From the NCBI RefSeq assembly GCF_900103195.1, contig NZ_FMWU01000006.1, positions 1-64,000 of the forward strand: a stretch of DNA of 64,000 nt. The letters run 5' to 3'. This document shows positions 25,713 to 34,720 of this stretch, piece by piece. The notes beneath the pieces are model-generated. The model did not search any database. It saw nothing but the letters and a program-made list of their open reading frames with translations, and had not been told where the DNA came from. How positions within the stretch are numbered: position 1 is the first letter of the stretch; each line of letters starts with the position of its first letter. The position numbers and the translations under genes were made by a program. This DNA is from Methylobacterium sp. UNC378MF. GTDB lineage: Bacteria > Pseudomonadota > Alphaproteobacteria > Rhizobiales > Beijerinckiaceae.

Positions 25713-28328
25713 TTGATGCCGCCCAGCCAAGCCCCCCATACGGACGTCGATCTCGACGTCATCGCACCGGATGCGCTCGATCGCCTCGACCAGGGCGTGA
25801 TCGCGCTCGATGCGGCCGGCACCGTCGTGGCCTTCAGCGAGGGCGCGAGCACGATCTCCGGCCTGTCGCGCGAGGCCGTCCTCGGACGCGACTATTTCCG
25901 GGACGTGATGCCGGGCACCAACGTGCCGAGCTTCCGGGGGCGGTTCCTGGCGGGCGCGCGGCGCGGCGCCCTGGACGAGACCTTCGATTACGTGTTCGGC
26001 CGGCTGCCGCAGCCGCTGCGTGCCCGGATCCACATGCGTCACGGACGGATCGCCGGCACGGGTCCGGTAACATGGCTGACCATCGATCCGGTCGAGAGCC
26101 TCGGGGCCGACCGGTCGCGCGAGGCCGTGGTTGCGGCGATCGGCCGGCGGGTGCGGGCCGAGCCGGTCGATGCCAGCCTCTGCGAGCGGGAGCCGATCCA
26201 TATCCCGGGCTCGATCCAGCCCAACGCCGTGATGCTCGCAGCCGACGCCGGGACTCTTCTGGTGGTCGCCTACTCGGCCAATGTCGGAGAGATCATCGAT
26301 CCGATCGAGCCGCCGCTCGCGGGCCGGCCCCTGGCGGACGTGCTCCCGGCGGATTTCGTCGCGGCGCTCCGCGCGCGCCTGGCAAGCGGGACTTTCCAGC
26401 ACGGCACGGCGGTGCGCCGGACCGTGACGGTCCCCGGCCGGGGCGCATACCACGCGATCGCCCATGCCCATGCGGGCCGGCTCATCGTCGAGATGGAGCT
26501 GGAGCCGGATTCGGTCGAAGATTTCGCCACCGCCAGCCAGATCGATACCGAACTGGCTGTCGGGCGCCTGCGCGGGGCCGAGACGCTTGCGGAGGCAGCC
26601 CGGATCGCCGCCCTAGAGATCCGGTCGCTCACCGGGTTCGAGGCGGTCCTGGTCTACCGCTTCGACACGGACTGGAACGGCGAGGCCGTGGCTGAGGACA
26701 AGGCGCCCGACTGGTCGCGCAGCCTGTTGGGTCTCCACTTCCCTGCTTCCGACATCCCGGCCCAAGCCCGCGCCCTCTACACCAAGGCCAAGAGCCGCTT
26801 CGTCATCGACCGTGACAGCGTGCCGGTCGGGCTGGTCTCGGCGCCCGGCTCCGGAAACGGCCCGATCGATCTGACCTTCGCCCAGCACCGCACGCTTTCG
26901 CCGATCCACCTGGAGTACCAGCGCAACCTCGGCGTGAACGGCTCCATGTCGATCTCGATCATGGTCGAGGGACGGCTCTGGGGCCTGATGATCGGTCATC
27001 ATCGCCGTCCGCACTACGTCACGCCGGAGACCCGGGCGGCCGCCACGGTGCTCACCGACGCCTTCGCCATGCGGGTGCAGGAGATCGAATCGCGCCGGCT
27101 CTGGGCCGAGCGGCAGGCGCATCTCGACGTCGAAGGGCGCCTCGTGCGTGGCCTGACTCGTTCCGACGACTTCGTGGCCGCCCTGACCGGTGGGACGACG
27201 ACGCTGCTCGACCTGTTCAGCGCCACGGGCGCCGGCATCGTCTCCAGCGATCGGGTCACGCTGATCGGTCGGACGCCGCCGGCCGACATGGTGGCGGCGA
27301 TCGCCACCTGGCTGCGGGCGCGCGTGCCGGCGGGCGAGGTCGGCTACAGCAGCGACAGCGTCACGGTGGATTATCCGGAGGCCGGCCCGCATCGGGAGAT
27401 CGCCAGCGGCCTGCTCGCCGTCTTCGTCGACGCCTCGCGCGAGAACCTGCTGCTCTGGTTCCGGCCGGAAGTGTCCAGCACGGTCACCTGGGGTGGCGAC
27501 CCGCGCAATCCCGTGCTCGCCGGCAGCGGTCCCGTGGCCGTGCTGCCCCGCCGCTCCTTCGAGCGCTGGGTCGAGGAGCGCACCGGCTTCGCCGCTCCTT
27601 TCGCGGAATGGCAGATCCAGCTCGCCGGCTCCCTGGCGGAGGCGGTCGAGGGTGTCGTGCTGCGCCAGCGGCGCAAGATCGACGAGCTGACCGGCCTGCT
27701 CGCCGAGAAGGAGCGCCTGCTCGAGCAGAAGGATCTGCTCACCCGGGAGATCGACCACCGGGTCAAGAATTCCCTGCAGATCGTCTCGGCCTTCCTGCAG
27801 ATGCAGCGGCGCCAGATCGCCGACGGCGAGGCCCGGCAGGCCTTCGCCGACACCTCCGCCCGGGTGATGAGCGTCGCGCGGGTGCATGACAGCCTGTACC
27901 AGGCGGAACGGTTCGACGAGGTCGATCTCGGCCAGACCATCGAGAACCTGTGCAGCGACCTCGCGGGGCTCGCCGGCGACGGCCACGCCGTCGATCTCTC
28001 GGCGGAGCCCGGCCTGATGGTGCCCTACCGCAAGGCGGTGGCGCTCTCGCTGATCGCCACGGAACTCGTCACCAACGCCTTCAAGTACGCGGCCACGCCC
28101 GAAGGCATCGGCCGCGTCGAGGTGAGCGTCTCGGCCTCCGGCCCCGGCGAGGTCCAGCTGCGCGTCTGCGACGACGGCGCCGGCCTGCCGGACGACTGGG
28201 CCGATGCGCGAGCCCGCAGCAAGGGCTCCGGCCTGGGCATGAAGCTCATCCGGGCGATGCTCGACCAGATCAACGCCAAGCTCACCGTCGCCAACACTCC
28301 CGGCGCCTGCTTCACGATCACCGCGTGA
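25713..28328 (+). CDS. bphP: Bacteriophytochrome histidine kinase with N-terminal PYP-like PAS domain
   Basis: 871-residue photosensor kinase. Residues 20-128 form a PAS domain that aligns almost without gaps to photoactive yellow protein (YFRDVMPGTNVPSFRGRF; FDYVFGRLPQPLRARIHM). Gly68 stands where PYP has its chromophore cysteine, and Phe41 and Ala45 replace Tyr42 and Glu46. The phytochrome core follows: PAS with biliverdin-binding Cys157 (CEREPIHIPGSIQP), GAF with PASDIP (344-349) and SPIHLEYQRNLGV (His399), and PHY with tongue motif PRRSF (612-616). A coiled coil (about 648-676) leads to a HisKA_2-type kinase, phospho-acceptor His682 in EIDHRVKNSLQ, and an ATPase domain (ELVTNAFKYA; GSGLGMKLI). 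No response regulator lies in the window. The stop overlaps the heme oxygenase start. Confidence 0.93.
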   Translation: MMPPSQAPHTDVDLDVIAPDALDRLDQGVIALDAAGTVVAFSEGASTISGLSREAVLGRDYFRDVMPGTNVPSFRGRFLAGARRGALDETFDYVFGRLPQPLRARIHMRHGRIAGTGPVTWLTIDPVESLGADRSREAVVAAIGRRVRAEPVDASLCEREPIHIPGSIQPNAVMLAADAGTLLVVAYSANVGEIIDPIEPPLAGRPLADVLPADFVAALRARLASGTFQHGTAVRRTVTVPGRGAYHAIAHAHAGRLIVEMELEPDSVEDFATASQIDTELAVGRLRGAETLAEAARIAALEIRSLTGFEAVLVYRFDTDWNGEAVAEDKAPDWSRSLLGLHFPASDIPAQARALYTKAKSRFVIDRDSVPVGLVSAPGSGNGPIDLTFAQHRTLSPIHLEYQRNLGVNGSMSISIMVEGRLWGLMIGHHRRPHYVTPETRAAATVLTDAFAMRVQEIESRRLWAERQAHLDVEGRLVRGLTRSDDFVAALTGGTTTLLDLFSATGAGIVSSDRVTLIGRTPPADMVAAIATWLRARVPAGEVGYSSDSVTVDYPEAGPHREIASGLLAVFVDASRENLLLWFRPEVSSTVTWGGDPRNPVLAGSGPVAVLPRRSFERWVEERTGFAAPFAEWQIQLAGSLAEAVEGVVLRQRRKIDELTGLLAEKERLLEQKDLLTREIDHRVKNSLQIVSAFLQMQRRQIADGEARQAFADTSARVMSVARVHDSLYQAERFDEVDLGQTIENLCSDLAGLAGDGHAVDLSAEPGLMVPYRKAVALSLIATELVTNAFKYAATPEGIGRVEVSVSASGPGEVQLRVCDDGAGLPDDWADARARSKGSGLGMKLIRAMLDQINAKLTVANTPGACFTITA

Positions 28329-28918
28329 TGTCCCGCGACGGCCTGCACGCGCGGCTGCGCGCCGCGACCGATCCGGCCCACCGGGCTCTGGAGGCGTCCC
28401 TCGACTGGCAGGCGCGGGTGGCGACGCTGGACGGCTATCGCGACCTGCTGGGGCGTCTCTACGGGTTCCACGCGGTGTGGGAATCCGCTATCGCGGCCGG
28501 GCTCGCCGACGAATCGTTCCTGGCCCCGCGCCGCCGCCTCGCCCTGGTCGCGAGCGACCTCGACCATCTCGGCCTTCCGCCCTCCGCGATCACGGCACTT
28601 CCGAAGCCGGTCTCCCCGATGCTCGACGGGCCGGCTGCCGCCACGGGCGCACTCTACGTGCTGGAAGGATCGACGCTCGGCGGCCAGCTGATCGGCCGGC
28701 ACATCGCCGGGCTGCACGGCTTCTCGAGCGCGGGTCTCGCCTATTACCGCGCGCACGGACCCGCCGCGGGGGCAATGTGGGCTGCCTTCCGGAAACGCCT
28801 CGAAATCTTCGGTGACGATCCGGTCGCGGAGGCCGCTCTCACCGGCGCGGCCGTGTCGACCTTCTCGGCGATGCGCGCGTGGCTCTGTGACGGTCCGGAG
28901 ACACCGGCCGCGACCTGA
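28328..28918 (+). CDS. bphO: Biliverdin-producing heme oxygenase
   Basis: Opens heme to biliverdin, iron and CO and so supplies the phytochrome chromophore. 196 aa from ATG 28328, which overlaps the TGA of the phytochrome gene (ATGA), indicating translational coupling. Heme-iron ligand His18 lies in TDPAHRALEASLDW; the distal-helix motif is LYVLEGSTLGGQLIGRHIAG, characteristic of bacterial BphO/HemO. The electron donor is not encoded obviously; the flavoprotein upstream of the phytochrome is one candidate, by position only. Confidence 0.93.
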   Translation: MSRDGLHARLRAATDPAHRALEASLDWQARVATLDGYRDLLGRLYGFHAVWESAIAAGLADESFLAPRRRLALVASDLDHLGLPPSAITALPKPVSPMLDGPAAATGALYVLEGSTLGGQLIGRHIAGLHGFSSAGLAYYRAHGPAAGAMWAAFRKRLEIFGDDPVAEAALTGAAVSTFSAMRAWLCDGPETPAAT

Positions 28919-29085
28919 CCGGCTCAGGTTCGGCCCACAGGGCGCATCACGGCGCGGATGCGGTCGCGATGCGCGTGTTCCGGCATGCCGAAAATGCATG
29001 GGCGCGGGACAGTACGGCATTTGACGGCCTCGGCCCGGACGGTTGTCAATGGCGCCCGCCCCCTGACCCAGAGGCCCGCCCCTCG

Positions 29086-29532
29086 ATGCTCGCCTTCGCG
29101 CTTTCCGCCCTGCTCGCCGTTCTGGCGGGCGCCGGTCTCGTCCTGCAGCAGATCCTGAACGCGAATCTCCGCGCGGGCCTCGATTCCGCGTCCTGGGCCG
29201 GCGTCTCCAGCTACGCGGTCGGCCTTGCCTGCATGGCGCTCCTCGCCGCCGCCCTGCGCGATCCGGTGCCGACGGCGGGCGTGGCCGAGCGGATCCCGTG
29301 GTGGACCTGGAGCGGCGGCCTGTTCGGCGCGGTGTTCATCGGCCTCGCGATCCTGCTCGTCCCGAAGCTCGGCGCCGCGACCTTCTTCGCCCTCTTGGTC
29401 ACGGGCCAGATGCTCGCCTCGGTGGTGTTCGATCAGGTGGGCCTGCTCGGCCTCGCGCAGCGGCCCGTCGATCTGCCGCGCCTCCTCGGGATCGCGCTCC
29501 TGATCGGCGGCGTGGTGCTGATCCGCCGCTAG
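29086..29532 (+). CDS. DMT-superfamily transporter, YdcZ/DUF606 family
   Basis: 148-residue membrane protein with five predicted hydrophobic segments. It starts at ATG 29086 (MLAFALSALLAVLAGAGLVL, then QQILNANLRAGL, the family signature) and includes WWTWSGGLFGAVFIGLAILL, LGAATFFALLVTGQMLASVV and a C-terminal GIALLIGGVVLIRR. DUF606 proteins are half-size members of the drug/metabolite transporter superfamily that probably dimerise. Substrate unknown. It follows the heme oxygenase by 167 bp and converges on gmk. Confidence 0.88.
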   Translation: MLAFALSALLAVLAGAGLVLQQILNANLRAGLDSASWAGVSSYAVGLACMALLAAALRDPVPTAGVAERIPWWTWSGGLFGAVFIGLAILLVPKLGAATFFALLVTGQMLASVVFDQVGLLGLAQRPVDLPRLLGIALLIGGVVLIRR

Positions 29533-29533
29533 A

Positions 29534-29634
29534 GCATTTTCAGCCGAAGCGGATTCCGGTTCGGCGAAAGAAAATGCAGAATAAGCAAGAGGATAGAGCG
29601 TTTTCTGCGATCCAAGGATTGCAGAAAACGCTCT
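29534..29634. repeat. Double palindrome between convergent genes (family C)
   Basis: First unit: gcattttcagccgaa and ttcggcgaaagaaaatgc (29534-29577), arms with an offset of a few bases. Second unit: agagcgttttctgc (29595-29608) and gcagaaaacgctct (29621-29634), perfect 14-bp arms. Both resemble a repeat scattered through Methylobacterium intergenic regions. Between stops of two converging genes it probably also serves as a bidirectional terminator. Confidence 0.8.
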
Positions 29635-29643
29635 AGAGCCCGA

Positions 29644-30306
29644 TCACGGCGTCTCCGCCAGCAATCTCTCGACGAAGGGGGCGAGGCCGGTGCGGCGCGC
29701 GCGGCGGAGCCGCTCGGCCGCCAGGATCCCCTGGAGCGCCCGGAAGGCGTTCTGAAGATCTTCGTTGACGATGACGTAATCGTACTCGACCCAGCGCTGA
29801 ATCTCGGTCCGGGCGTTGGCGAGACGCTTCTCGATCGTCTCGGCGGAATCCTCCGCCCGGCGCTCCAGCCGCTGGCGCAGCTCGGCCATGCTGGGCGGCA
29901 GGATGAAGACCGTCACCACGTCCTGGGCGAGCTTGGAGCGCACCTGCCGGGTGCCCTGGTAGTCGATGTCGAAGATCATGTCCCGGCCGGAGCCGAGCAC
30001 CTTCTCCACCGGCCGCCGGGGCGTGCCGTAGAAATTGCCGTGGACCTCCGCCCATTCGAGCAGGTCGTCCCGATTGCGCAGATCGTCGAAGGCCTCGCGA
30101 TCGATGAAGTGGTAGTGCCGCCCGTCGATCTCGGAGGGGCGTCGCCCGCGCGTGGTCACCGAGATCGACAGGTCGAGTGCCCAGCTCGGATCCTGCGCGA
30201 TCGCCCGCGTCAGGGTGGTCTTCCCCGCCCCGGAGGGCGAGGAGAGGATCAGGATCAACCCGCGCCGCGCGATCGAGTCGGAGACGCTCCCGGCCGGCTC
30301 GGTCAT
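29644..30306 (-). CDS. gmk: Guanylate kinase
   Basis: Phosphorylates GMP to GDP with ATP. 220 aa. P-loop in [23 protein letters not shown]-binding [20 protein letters not shown], then DYQGTRQV and [20 protein letters not shown]. It is the last gene of the minus-strand order mltG-yicC-gmk, 52 bp after yicC, as in other alphaproteobacteria. Confidence 0.97.
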   Translation of the reverse strand: MTEPAGSVSDSIARRGLILILSSPSGAGKTTLTRAIAQDPSWALDLSISVTTRGRRPSEIDGRHYHFIDREAFDDLRNRDDLLEWAEVHGNFYGTPRRPVEKVLGSGRDMIFDIDYQGTRQVRSKLAQDVVTVFILPPSMAELRQRLERRAEDSAETIEKRLANARTEIQRWVEYDYVIVNEDLQNAFRALQGILAAERLRRARRTGLAPFVERLLAETP

Positions 30307-30358
30307 GCGCGTGGCTCCCCGACATTTCGCATCCGTATCCTCACGTCCTGATCCGGCA

Positions 30359-31234
30359 TCACTCGATGTTCTGGACCTGCTCGCGGAACTGCTCGACCAC
30401 GGCCTTCAGGTCGAGTCCGATCCGCGACAGGCTGATGTCGTTGGCCTTGGCGCACAAGGTGTTGGCCTCGCGGCCGAATTCCTGGGCCAGGAAGTCCAGG
30501 CGGCGGCCGATTGCGCCGCCGGCCGCCAGCAACTCGCGGGCACTCGCCACGTGGGCGCGGAGCCGGTCCAGCTCCTCGCGCACATCCGCCTTGCCGGCGA
30601 GCAGCATCGCCTCCTGGTGCAGGCGGTCCGGGTCGAGGCCGCTGCCGCCGAGCGCCGCGACGGCCGCCTCCAGGCGCGCCCGCACGGCCTCGGGCCGACG
30701 CGCGGGGTTCGCCTCCGCGGCCTCGGTCAGCGCGGCGATCCGGTCGACCTGCGCGGCGACGACCTGTTCGAGCTGGCGCCCCTCGGCGCGGCGGGCCTCG
30801 ACGAGATCCGCAACCAGCCGGACCACGCCCGCGGCCAGATCCCGGGCCAGGATGTCGGTCTCCGCCGCCTCGTCCTCGACCTCGACCACGCCGCGCACGC
30901 CCAGCAGCCCGTCCAGCGTGGCGGGGGCGACGCCTTCGGGGACCGGAACCCGGGCGACCGCCTGGGCGAGGCTCGCCAGGAGGGCCTCGTTGATCCGCAC
31001 CCGCGCGGTCGTCTCCGGCTTGGTGAGCGTCAGGGTCAGCTGGCACTGGCCGCGGGCTAGGGTCTTCTGCAGGGCGGTGCGTGCGGTCTCGCCGAGCCCG
31101 TCATAGCCGGCCGGCACCCGGATGCGCACGTCGAGGCCGCGCCCGTTGACGCTGCGGACCTCCCAGGCCCAGTGCACCGGTCCGGCACTGCCCGCCGTCC
31201 GGGCGAAACCGGTCATGCTCGCGATCTGGGCCAT
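30359..31234 (-). CDS. YicC family endoribonuclease-like protein
   Basis: 291-residue protein of the YicC family. N-terminal domain [15 protein letters not shown] with [21 protein letters not shown]-terminal DUF1732 part with [40 protein letters not shown] and a closing helix [17 protein letters not shown]. coli YicC has been reported as an endoribonuclease that degrades the small RNA RyhB; whether this holds here is inference. Next to gmk, as in most bacteria. Confidence 0.93.
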   Translation of the reverse strand: MAQIASMTGFARTAGSAGPVHWAWEVRSVNGRGLDVRIRVPAGYDGLGETARTALQKTLARGQCQLTLTLTKPETTARVRINEALLASLAQAVARVPVPEGVAPATLDGLLGVRGVVEVEDEAAETDILARDLAAGVVRLVADLVEARRAEGRQLEQVVAAQVDRIAALTEAAEANPARRPEAVRARLEAAVAALGGSGLDPDRLHQEAMLLAGKADVREELDRLRAHVASARELLAAGGAIGRRLDFLAQEFGREANTLCAKANDISLSRIGLDLKAVVEQFREQVQNIE

Positions 31235-31502
31235 GCCGACCCCCGTCCCCCATGAAGATCGGGGCCTGTAGCACGGATCTCTCGACTGGGAAGAGGCCGC
31301 TTGTCGCCGATCTCGATGCCGCCGGGGCTAAGCGGGTTCGGCCGCTGCTCGAGGTTCTGCTGTGTGGACTGGGATTGCAGATCGCCGCGACCCTGCCGGG
31401 CGGAGCGCCGGACAAGCGCCCACGGAACCCGAAGGCGCCTCGTGTCCGTCCCGAGGCCGAGCCGAAAGCGTCAGGGTGGCGTCGCCGCCCCGCGGCCGAA
31501 TC

Positions 31503-32918
31503 TCAGCGGCGGCCCCGTGGCGCCGGTGCCGGCTCGCTCAGGCTCGGCACTGTCTTGGGCGAACCGAGATCGTAGCTGCGGTTCTTCAGCGGGTCGAGGC
31601 GCGTGCCCTCGGAGGCATCGAAGGCGCGCGAACCCGGCGTGCCGTTATCCAGGGCGAAGGCCGCGTTGGTGTTGATTCCGTTGCCCGCGGGCGCGCCGGC
31701 CGGCGCGTAGGCCGAGGCGCGGCCCGGCGTGGCCGGATCCGGACCCGGCTCCACCTTGTCGACGGCGTCCGGCGGCGCCTGCCGGCTCTTCTCCACCGCC
31801 CGCCAGCGGGCCACGTTGCGCTGGTGCGCCTCGAGCGAGTCGGCGAAGGCGTGGCCGCCGGTACCGTCTGCCACGAAGTAGAGATCCCTGGTCCGGGAGG
31901 GGTTGGCCACCGCCTCCAGGGCGGCCCGGCCGGGATTGGCGATCGGGCCCGGCGGCAGGCCCTCGATGACGTAGGTGTTGTAGGGCGTCGGCCGGTCGAT
32001 CTCGGAGCGCAGGATGCCACGTCCGAGGGTGCCGCGCCCGCCCACGAGCCCGTAGACGATCGTCGGATCGGATTGCAGCTTCATCCGCTTGTTGAGGCGG
32101 TTGATGAAGACGCCGGCGACCCGGGGGCGCTCGTCGGCGCGGCCGGTCTCCTTCTCCACGATGGACGCGAGGGTGACCATCTCGGCCGGAGTCCGCACCG
32201 GCACCTCGGCGCTGCGGCGCAGCCAGATCTGGTTCAGAACCTCGCGCTGCTTGGCTTTCATCAGGTTGACGATCTGCTGCCGGGTCGCGCCGCGCTCGAA
32301 CTTGTAGGTGTCGGGCAGGAGCGAACCCTCCGGCGGGATCTCGTTGATCTCGCCGGTGAGGACGTCGTTCTCGTTGAGGCGGTTGACGATCTGCTCGGAG
32401 GTCAGGCCCTCCGGGAAGGTGACGGCGTGCTGGACCTGCCGGCCGGTGGCGATCGTGTCGAGAGCGTCGGAGATGCTCGCATGCGCCTTGAACACGTACT
32501 CGCCGGCCCGGAGCGCCGGACGGCCGCCGAACCGGGCGGCGAACTCGAACAGGCCGGTATGATCGATCACCCCCTCGCGCTTCAGGGTCTCGGCGATCTC
32601 GGACGTTCCGCTATGGGTCGGGATCACCACGACCTTGTCGGCCGCCAGGGGGCCCGGCTCGCGTACCTGCCGCTGGAACAGCGTGATCCCGATCATCGCC
32701 GCGATGGCGATGACGACCGCGAAGGTCAGCGCTCCGCTGATGAGGCCCACGAAGCCGCTTCGCTCGCGCCCGGGCTTTTCCGGGGGCGGCGGTGCGATGG
32801 TCGGCTTGATCGCCTCACCCGGCGAGCGCGGCGAGAGCCGCTGCGGCAGGGCGGGCTCGTCCGTCGGATCCTGCGCGGGAGTCTCGGGCGCGGGCGTCTT
32901 TGAGCGGCGGAAGAACAT
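31503..32918 (-). CDS. mltG: Endolytic peptidoglycan transglycosylase MltG
   Basis: Inner-membrane enzyme that cuts nascent glycan strands and thereby ends their polymerisation. 471 aa from ATG 32918. Cytoplasmic Pro-rich N-terminus; membrane helix about residues 60-80 (FVGLISGALTFAVVIAIAAM); LysM-like part; YceG domain with GSLLPDTYKFERGATRQQIV, the catalytic Glu in LASIVEKETGRADERPRVAG, VFINRLNKRMKLQSDPTIVY and STRYTNTY-like RPTPYNTYVIEGLPPGPIAN. The C-terminal 100 residues are low complexity, longer than usual. Upstream gene of yicC with 268 bp between. Confidence 0.95.
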   Translation of the reverse strand: MFFRRSKTPAPETPAQDPTDEPALPQRLSPRSPGEAIKPTIAPPPPEKPGRERSGFVGLISGALTFAVVIAIAAMIGITLFQRQVREPGPLAADKVVVIPTHSGTSEIAETLKREGVIDHTGLFEFAARFGGRPALRAGEYVFKAHASISDALDTIATGRQVQHAVTFPEGLTSEQIVNRLNENDVLTGEINEIPPEGSLLPDTYKFERGATRQQIVNLMKAKQREVLNQIWLRRSAEVPVRTPAEMVTLASIVEKETGRADERPRVAGVFINRLNKRMKLQSDPTIVYGLVGGRGTLGRGILRSEIDRPTPYNTYVIEGLPPGPIANPGRAALEAVANPSRTRDLYFVADGTGGHAFADSLEAHQRNVARWRAVEKSRQAPPDAVDKVEPGPDPATPGRASAYAPAGAPAGNGINTNAAFALDNGTPGSRAFDASEGTRLDPLKNRSYDLGSPKTVPSLSEPAPAPRGRR

Positions 32919-33069
32919 CGGGATCCTGTCTGGGCCCGTGCGACCCGTCTCGCGCTGTGGGCCGGGATCGGCTGCCCGCAACCGGATGCGCACGTCGAGC
33001 GCTGCGACCCTAGCCGGGTTTGTGGCGAAAATGCCGTTTTGCGGCGCGATAGGGCGCGGATCGGTGCCG

Positions 33070-33960
33070 TCAGCCGGGGGGCTGACAGGCGGCGCAGAAG
33101 AAGGTCGAGCGGTTGGCCTGCACGATGCGGGTGATCGCACCGGCGCAGCCCGGCCGGCTGCAGGGCAGGCCGACCCGGTCGTAGACCCGGAAGGCGTGCT
33201 GGAAGGCGCCCGCGCTGCCGTCGGTCTGGGCGTAGTCGCGCAGGGTCGAGCCACCGGCCTTCACGGCTTCCTCGAGAACCGTCACGATCGCCTTTGCCAG
33301 GGCATTGGCCTTGGGCGTCGGGCGTCCGTCCTGTCTGGCGAGGCTTCCGGCGGGCGTTTCCGGATGCAGGCGTGCCCGGTGCAGCGCCTCGCAGACGTAG
33401 ATGTTGCCGAGGCCCGCGATCAGGCGCTGATCGAGGAGGGCAGCCTTCAGCGGCGCGGTCTTGTGGCGGAAGAGCTGCGCGATCACCGCTCCGGTGAGCC
33501 CGTCGAGGGGCTCGATGCCCATCCGGGCGAAGTGGCGGCAGGCGGCGAGATCGGCACTCGGGACGAGATCCATGAAGCCGAAGCGGCGGGCGTCGTTGTA
33601 GGTCACCGTGGCGCCGGTGCTCATCGCCATGACCACGTGGTCGTGCGTGGGCGTGCCCTGGGCCCCTTCCAGGTAGAAGTCCCCCGGTGACAGATTGCTG
33701 CCGTCGGGCAAAGCCACGTCGAACCGGCCGCTCATGCCGAGATGCATGACCAGCGTCTCGCCCGAATCGAGCGCGGCGGTGAGGTATTTCGCCCGGCGCG
33801 CGAGGCTCGTGACGGTCCGTCCCTCCAGCCGGGCGGCGAAGCGGTCCGGGAACGGGAAGCGCAGGTTGGCCCGGCGCAGGGTGACGCGGGTGAAGCGGGC
33901 TCCCACCAGCGCGGGCGCCAATCCCCGCCGCACCGTCTCGACCTCTGGAAGCTCCGGCAT
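33070..33960 (-). CDS. mutM: Formamidopyrimidine-DNA glycosylase
   Basis: Base-excision repair enzyme that removes 8-oxoguanine and Fapy lesions with AP-lyase activity. 296 aa. The N-terminal catalytic proline and glutamate lie in [14 protein letters not shown]. Helix-two-turn-helix [20 protein letters not shown], and a C-terminal zinc finger with four cysteines (CSRPGC ... STFFCAAC). Start at ATG 33960 is fixed because Pro2 is the nucleophile. Confidence 0.97.
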   Translation of the reverse strand: MPELPEVETVRRGLAPALVGARFTRVTLRRANLRFPFPDRFAARLEGRTVTSLARRAKYLTAALDSGETLVMHLGMSGRFDVALPDGSNLSPGDFYLEGAQGTPTHDHVVMAMSTGATVTYNDARRFGFMDLVPSADLAACRHFARMGIEPLDGLTGAVIAQLFRHKTAPLKAALLDQRLIAGLGNIYVCEALHRARLHPETPAGSLARQDGRPTPKANALAKAIVTVLEEAVKAGGSTLRDYAQTDGSAGAFQHAFRVYDRVGLPCSRPGCAGAITRIVQANRSTFFCAACQPPG

Positions 33961-34084
33961 CTCTCTCGCGGCTTTGCGTGCGGGGCGCCTCGTGCGCCGA
34001 CACCGGATATCGGCGGGATCGAGCCGGGCCGCAACCGCGTGGGTCCGGCGCGGTTTGCCGCGCAGGCCGCCTGGGCCCGGCGGC

Positions 34085-34720
34085 CTACCGGCGGCGCAGG
34101 CGGACGTAGAGGGCGCCGCCGCCGCCATGGTGGCGGGCCGCCTCCTCGAAGCCGAGGACGATCCCGCGCAATTCCGGTCCGCGCAGCCAGTGCGGCACGC
34201 TGCGGCGGAGCACCCCACGCTCCGCGAAGGCCTCGGCGTAGCCCGCGCCGCCCTTGCCGGTGACGACCAGCACGTAGGCATGGCCGGCCGCGCGTGCCCG
34301 GAGCAGGAAGCCCGTCAGCGCGGCGTGCGCCTCCGCCTGCACCATGCCATGCAGGTCGATCCGCGCCTCGATCGCCAGCCGCCCGCGCCGCAGGCCGACC
34401 TTGGCCGACCGCTCCAGACCGCTGCTCGGTGTATGGCGCTGCGGCGGCGGCTGGTACGGCGCGGACGTGGCCGGACGCGGCGGCTCCGGCGTCGGCTTCG
34501 GCGGATGCTTCGCCCGCGGTGTCGTGGCGGCCGGCGGCGCGCTGGGCTTCAGGATCGGCGCCGACAAGGCCGGCATGGTGGCATTCGGCGCCGCCGGCGG
34601 GGCGCCGGTTTCGGGTTTTGCGGATGCGCGATCCGGCAGCGGCGTCACCAGCTTGGCGATCGCGTCCCAGAGCCGGGCTTCTCCCGCGGTGAGCCGGCGC
34701 CCGCGGCGCGGGGACCTCAC
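34085..34720 (-). CDS. Smr/MutS2-C-terminal domain protein
   Basis: 211-residue protein. Residues 1-105 are Pro/Ala-rich with a short conserved start ([20 protein letters not shown]). Residues 115-211 form an Smr domain: [30 protein letters not shown], and [20 protein letters not shown]. Smr domains are DNA or RNA endonuclease-like modules; the in vivo role of this stand-alone type (DUF-like, near mltA in many alphaproteobacteria) is not settled. Its ATG overlaps the mltA stop by 4 nt. Confidence 0.9.
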   Translation of the reverse strand: MRSPRRGRRLTAGEARLWDAIAKLVTPLPDRASAKPETGAPPAAPNATMPALSAPILKPSAPPAATTPRAKHPPKPTPEPPRPATSAPYQPPPQRHTPSSGLERSAKVGLRRGRLAIEARIDLHGMVQAEAHAALTGFLLRARAAGHAYVLVVTGKGGAGYAEAFAERGVLRRSVPHWLRGPELRGIVLGFEEAARHHGGGGALYVRLRRR

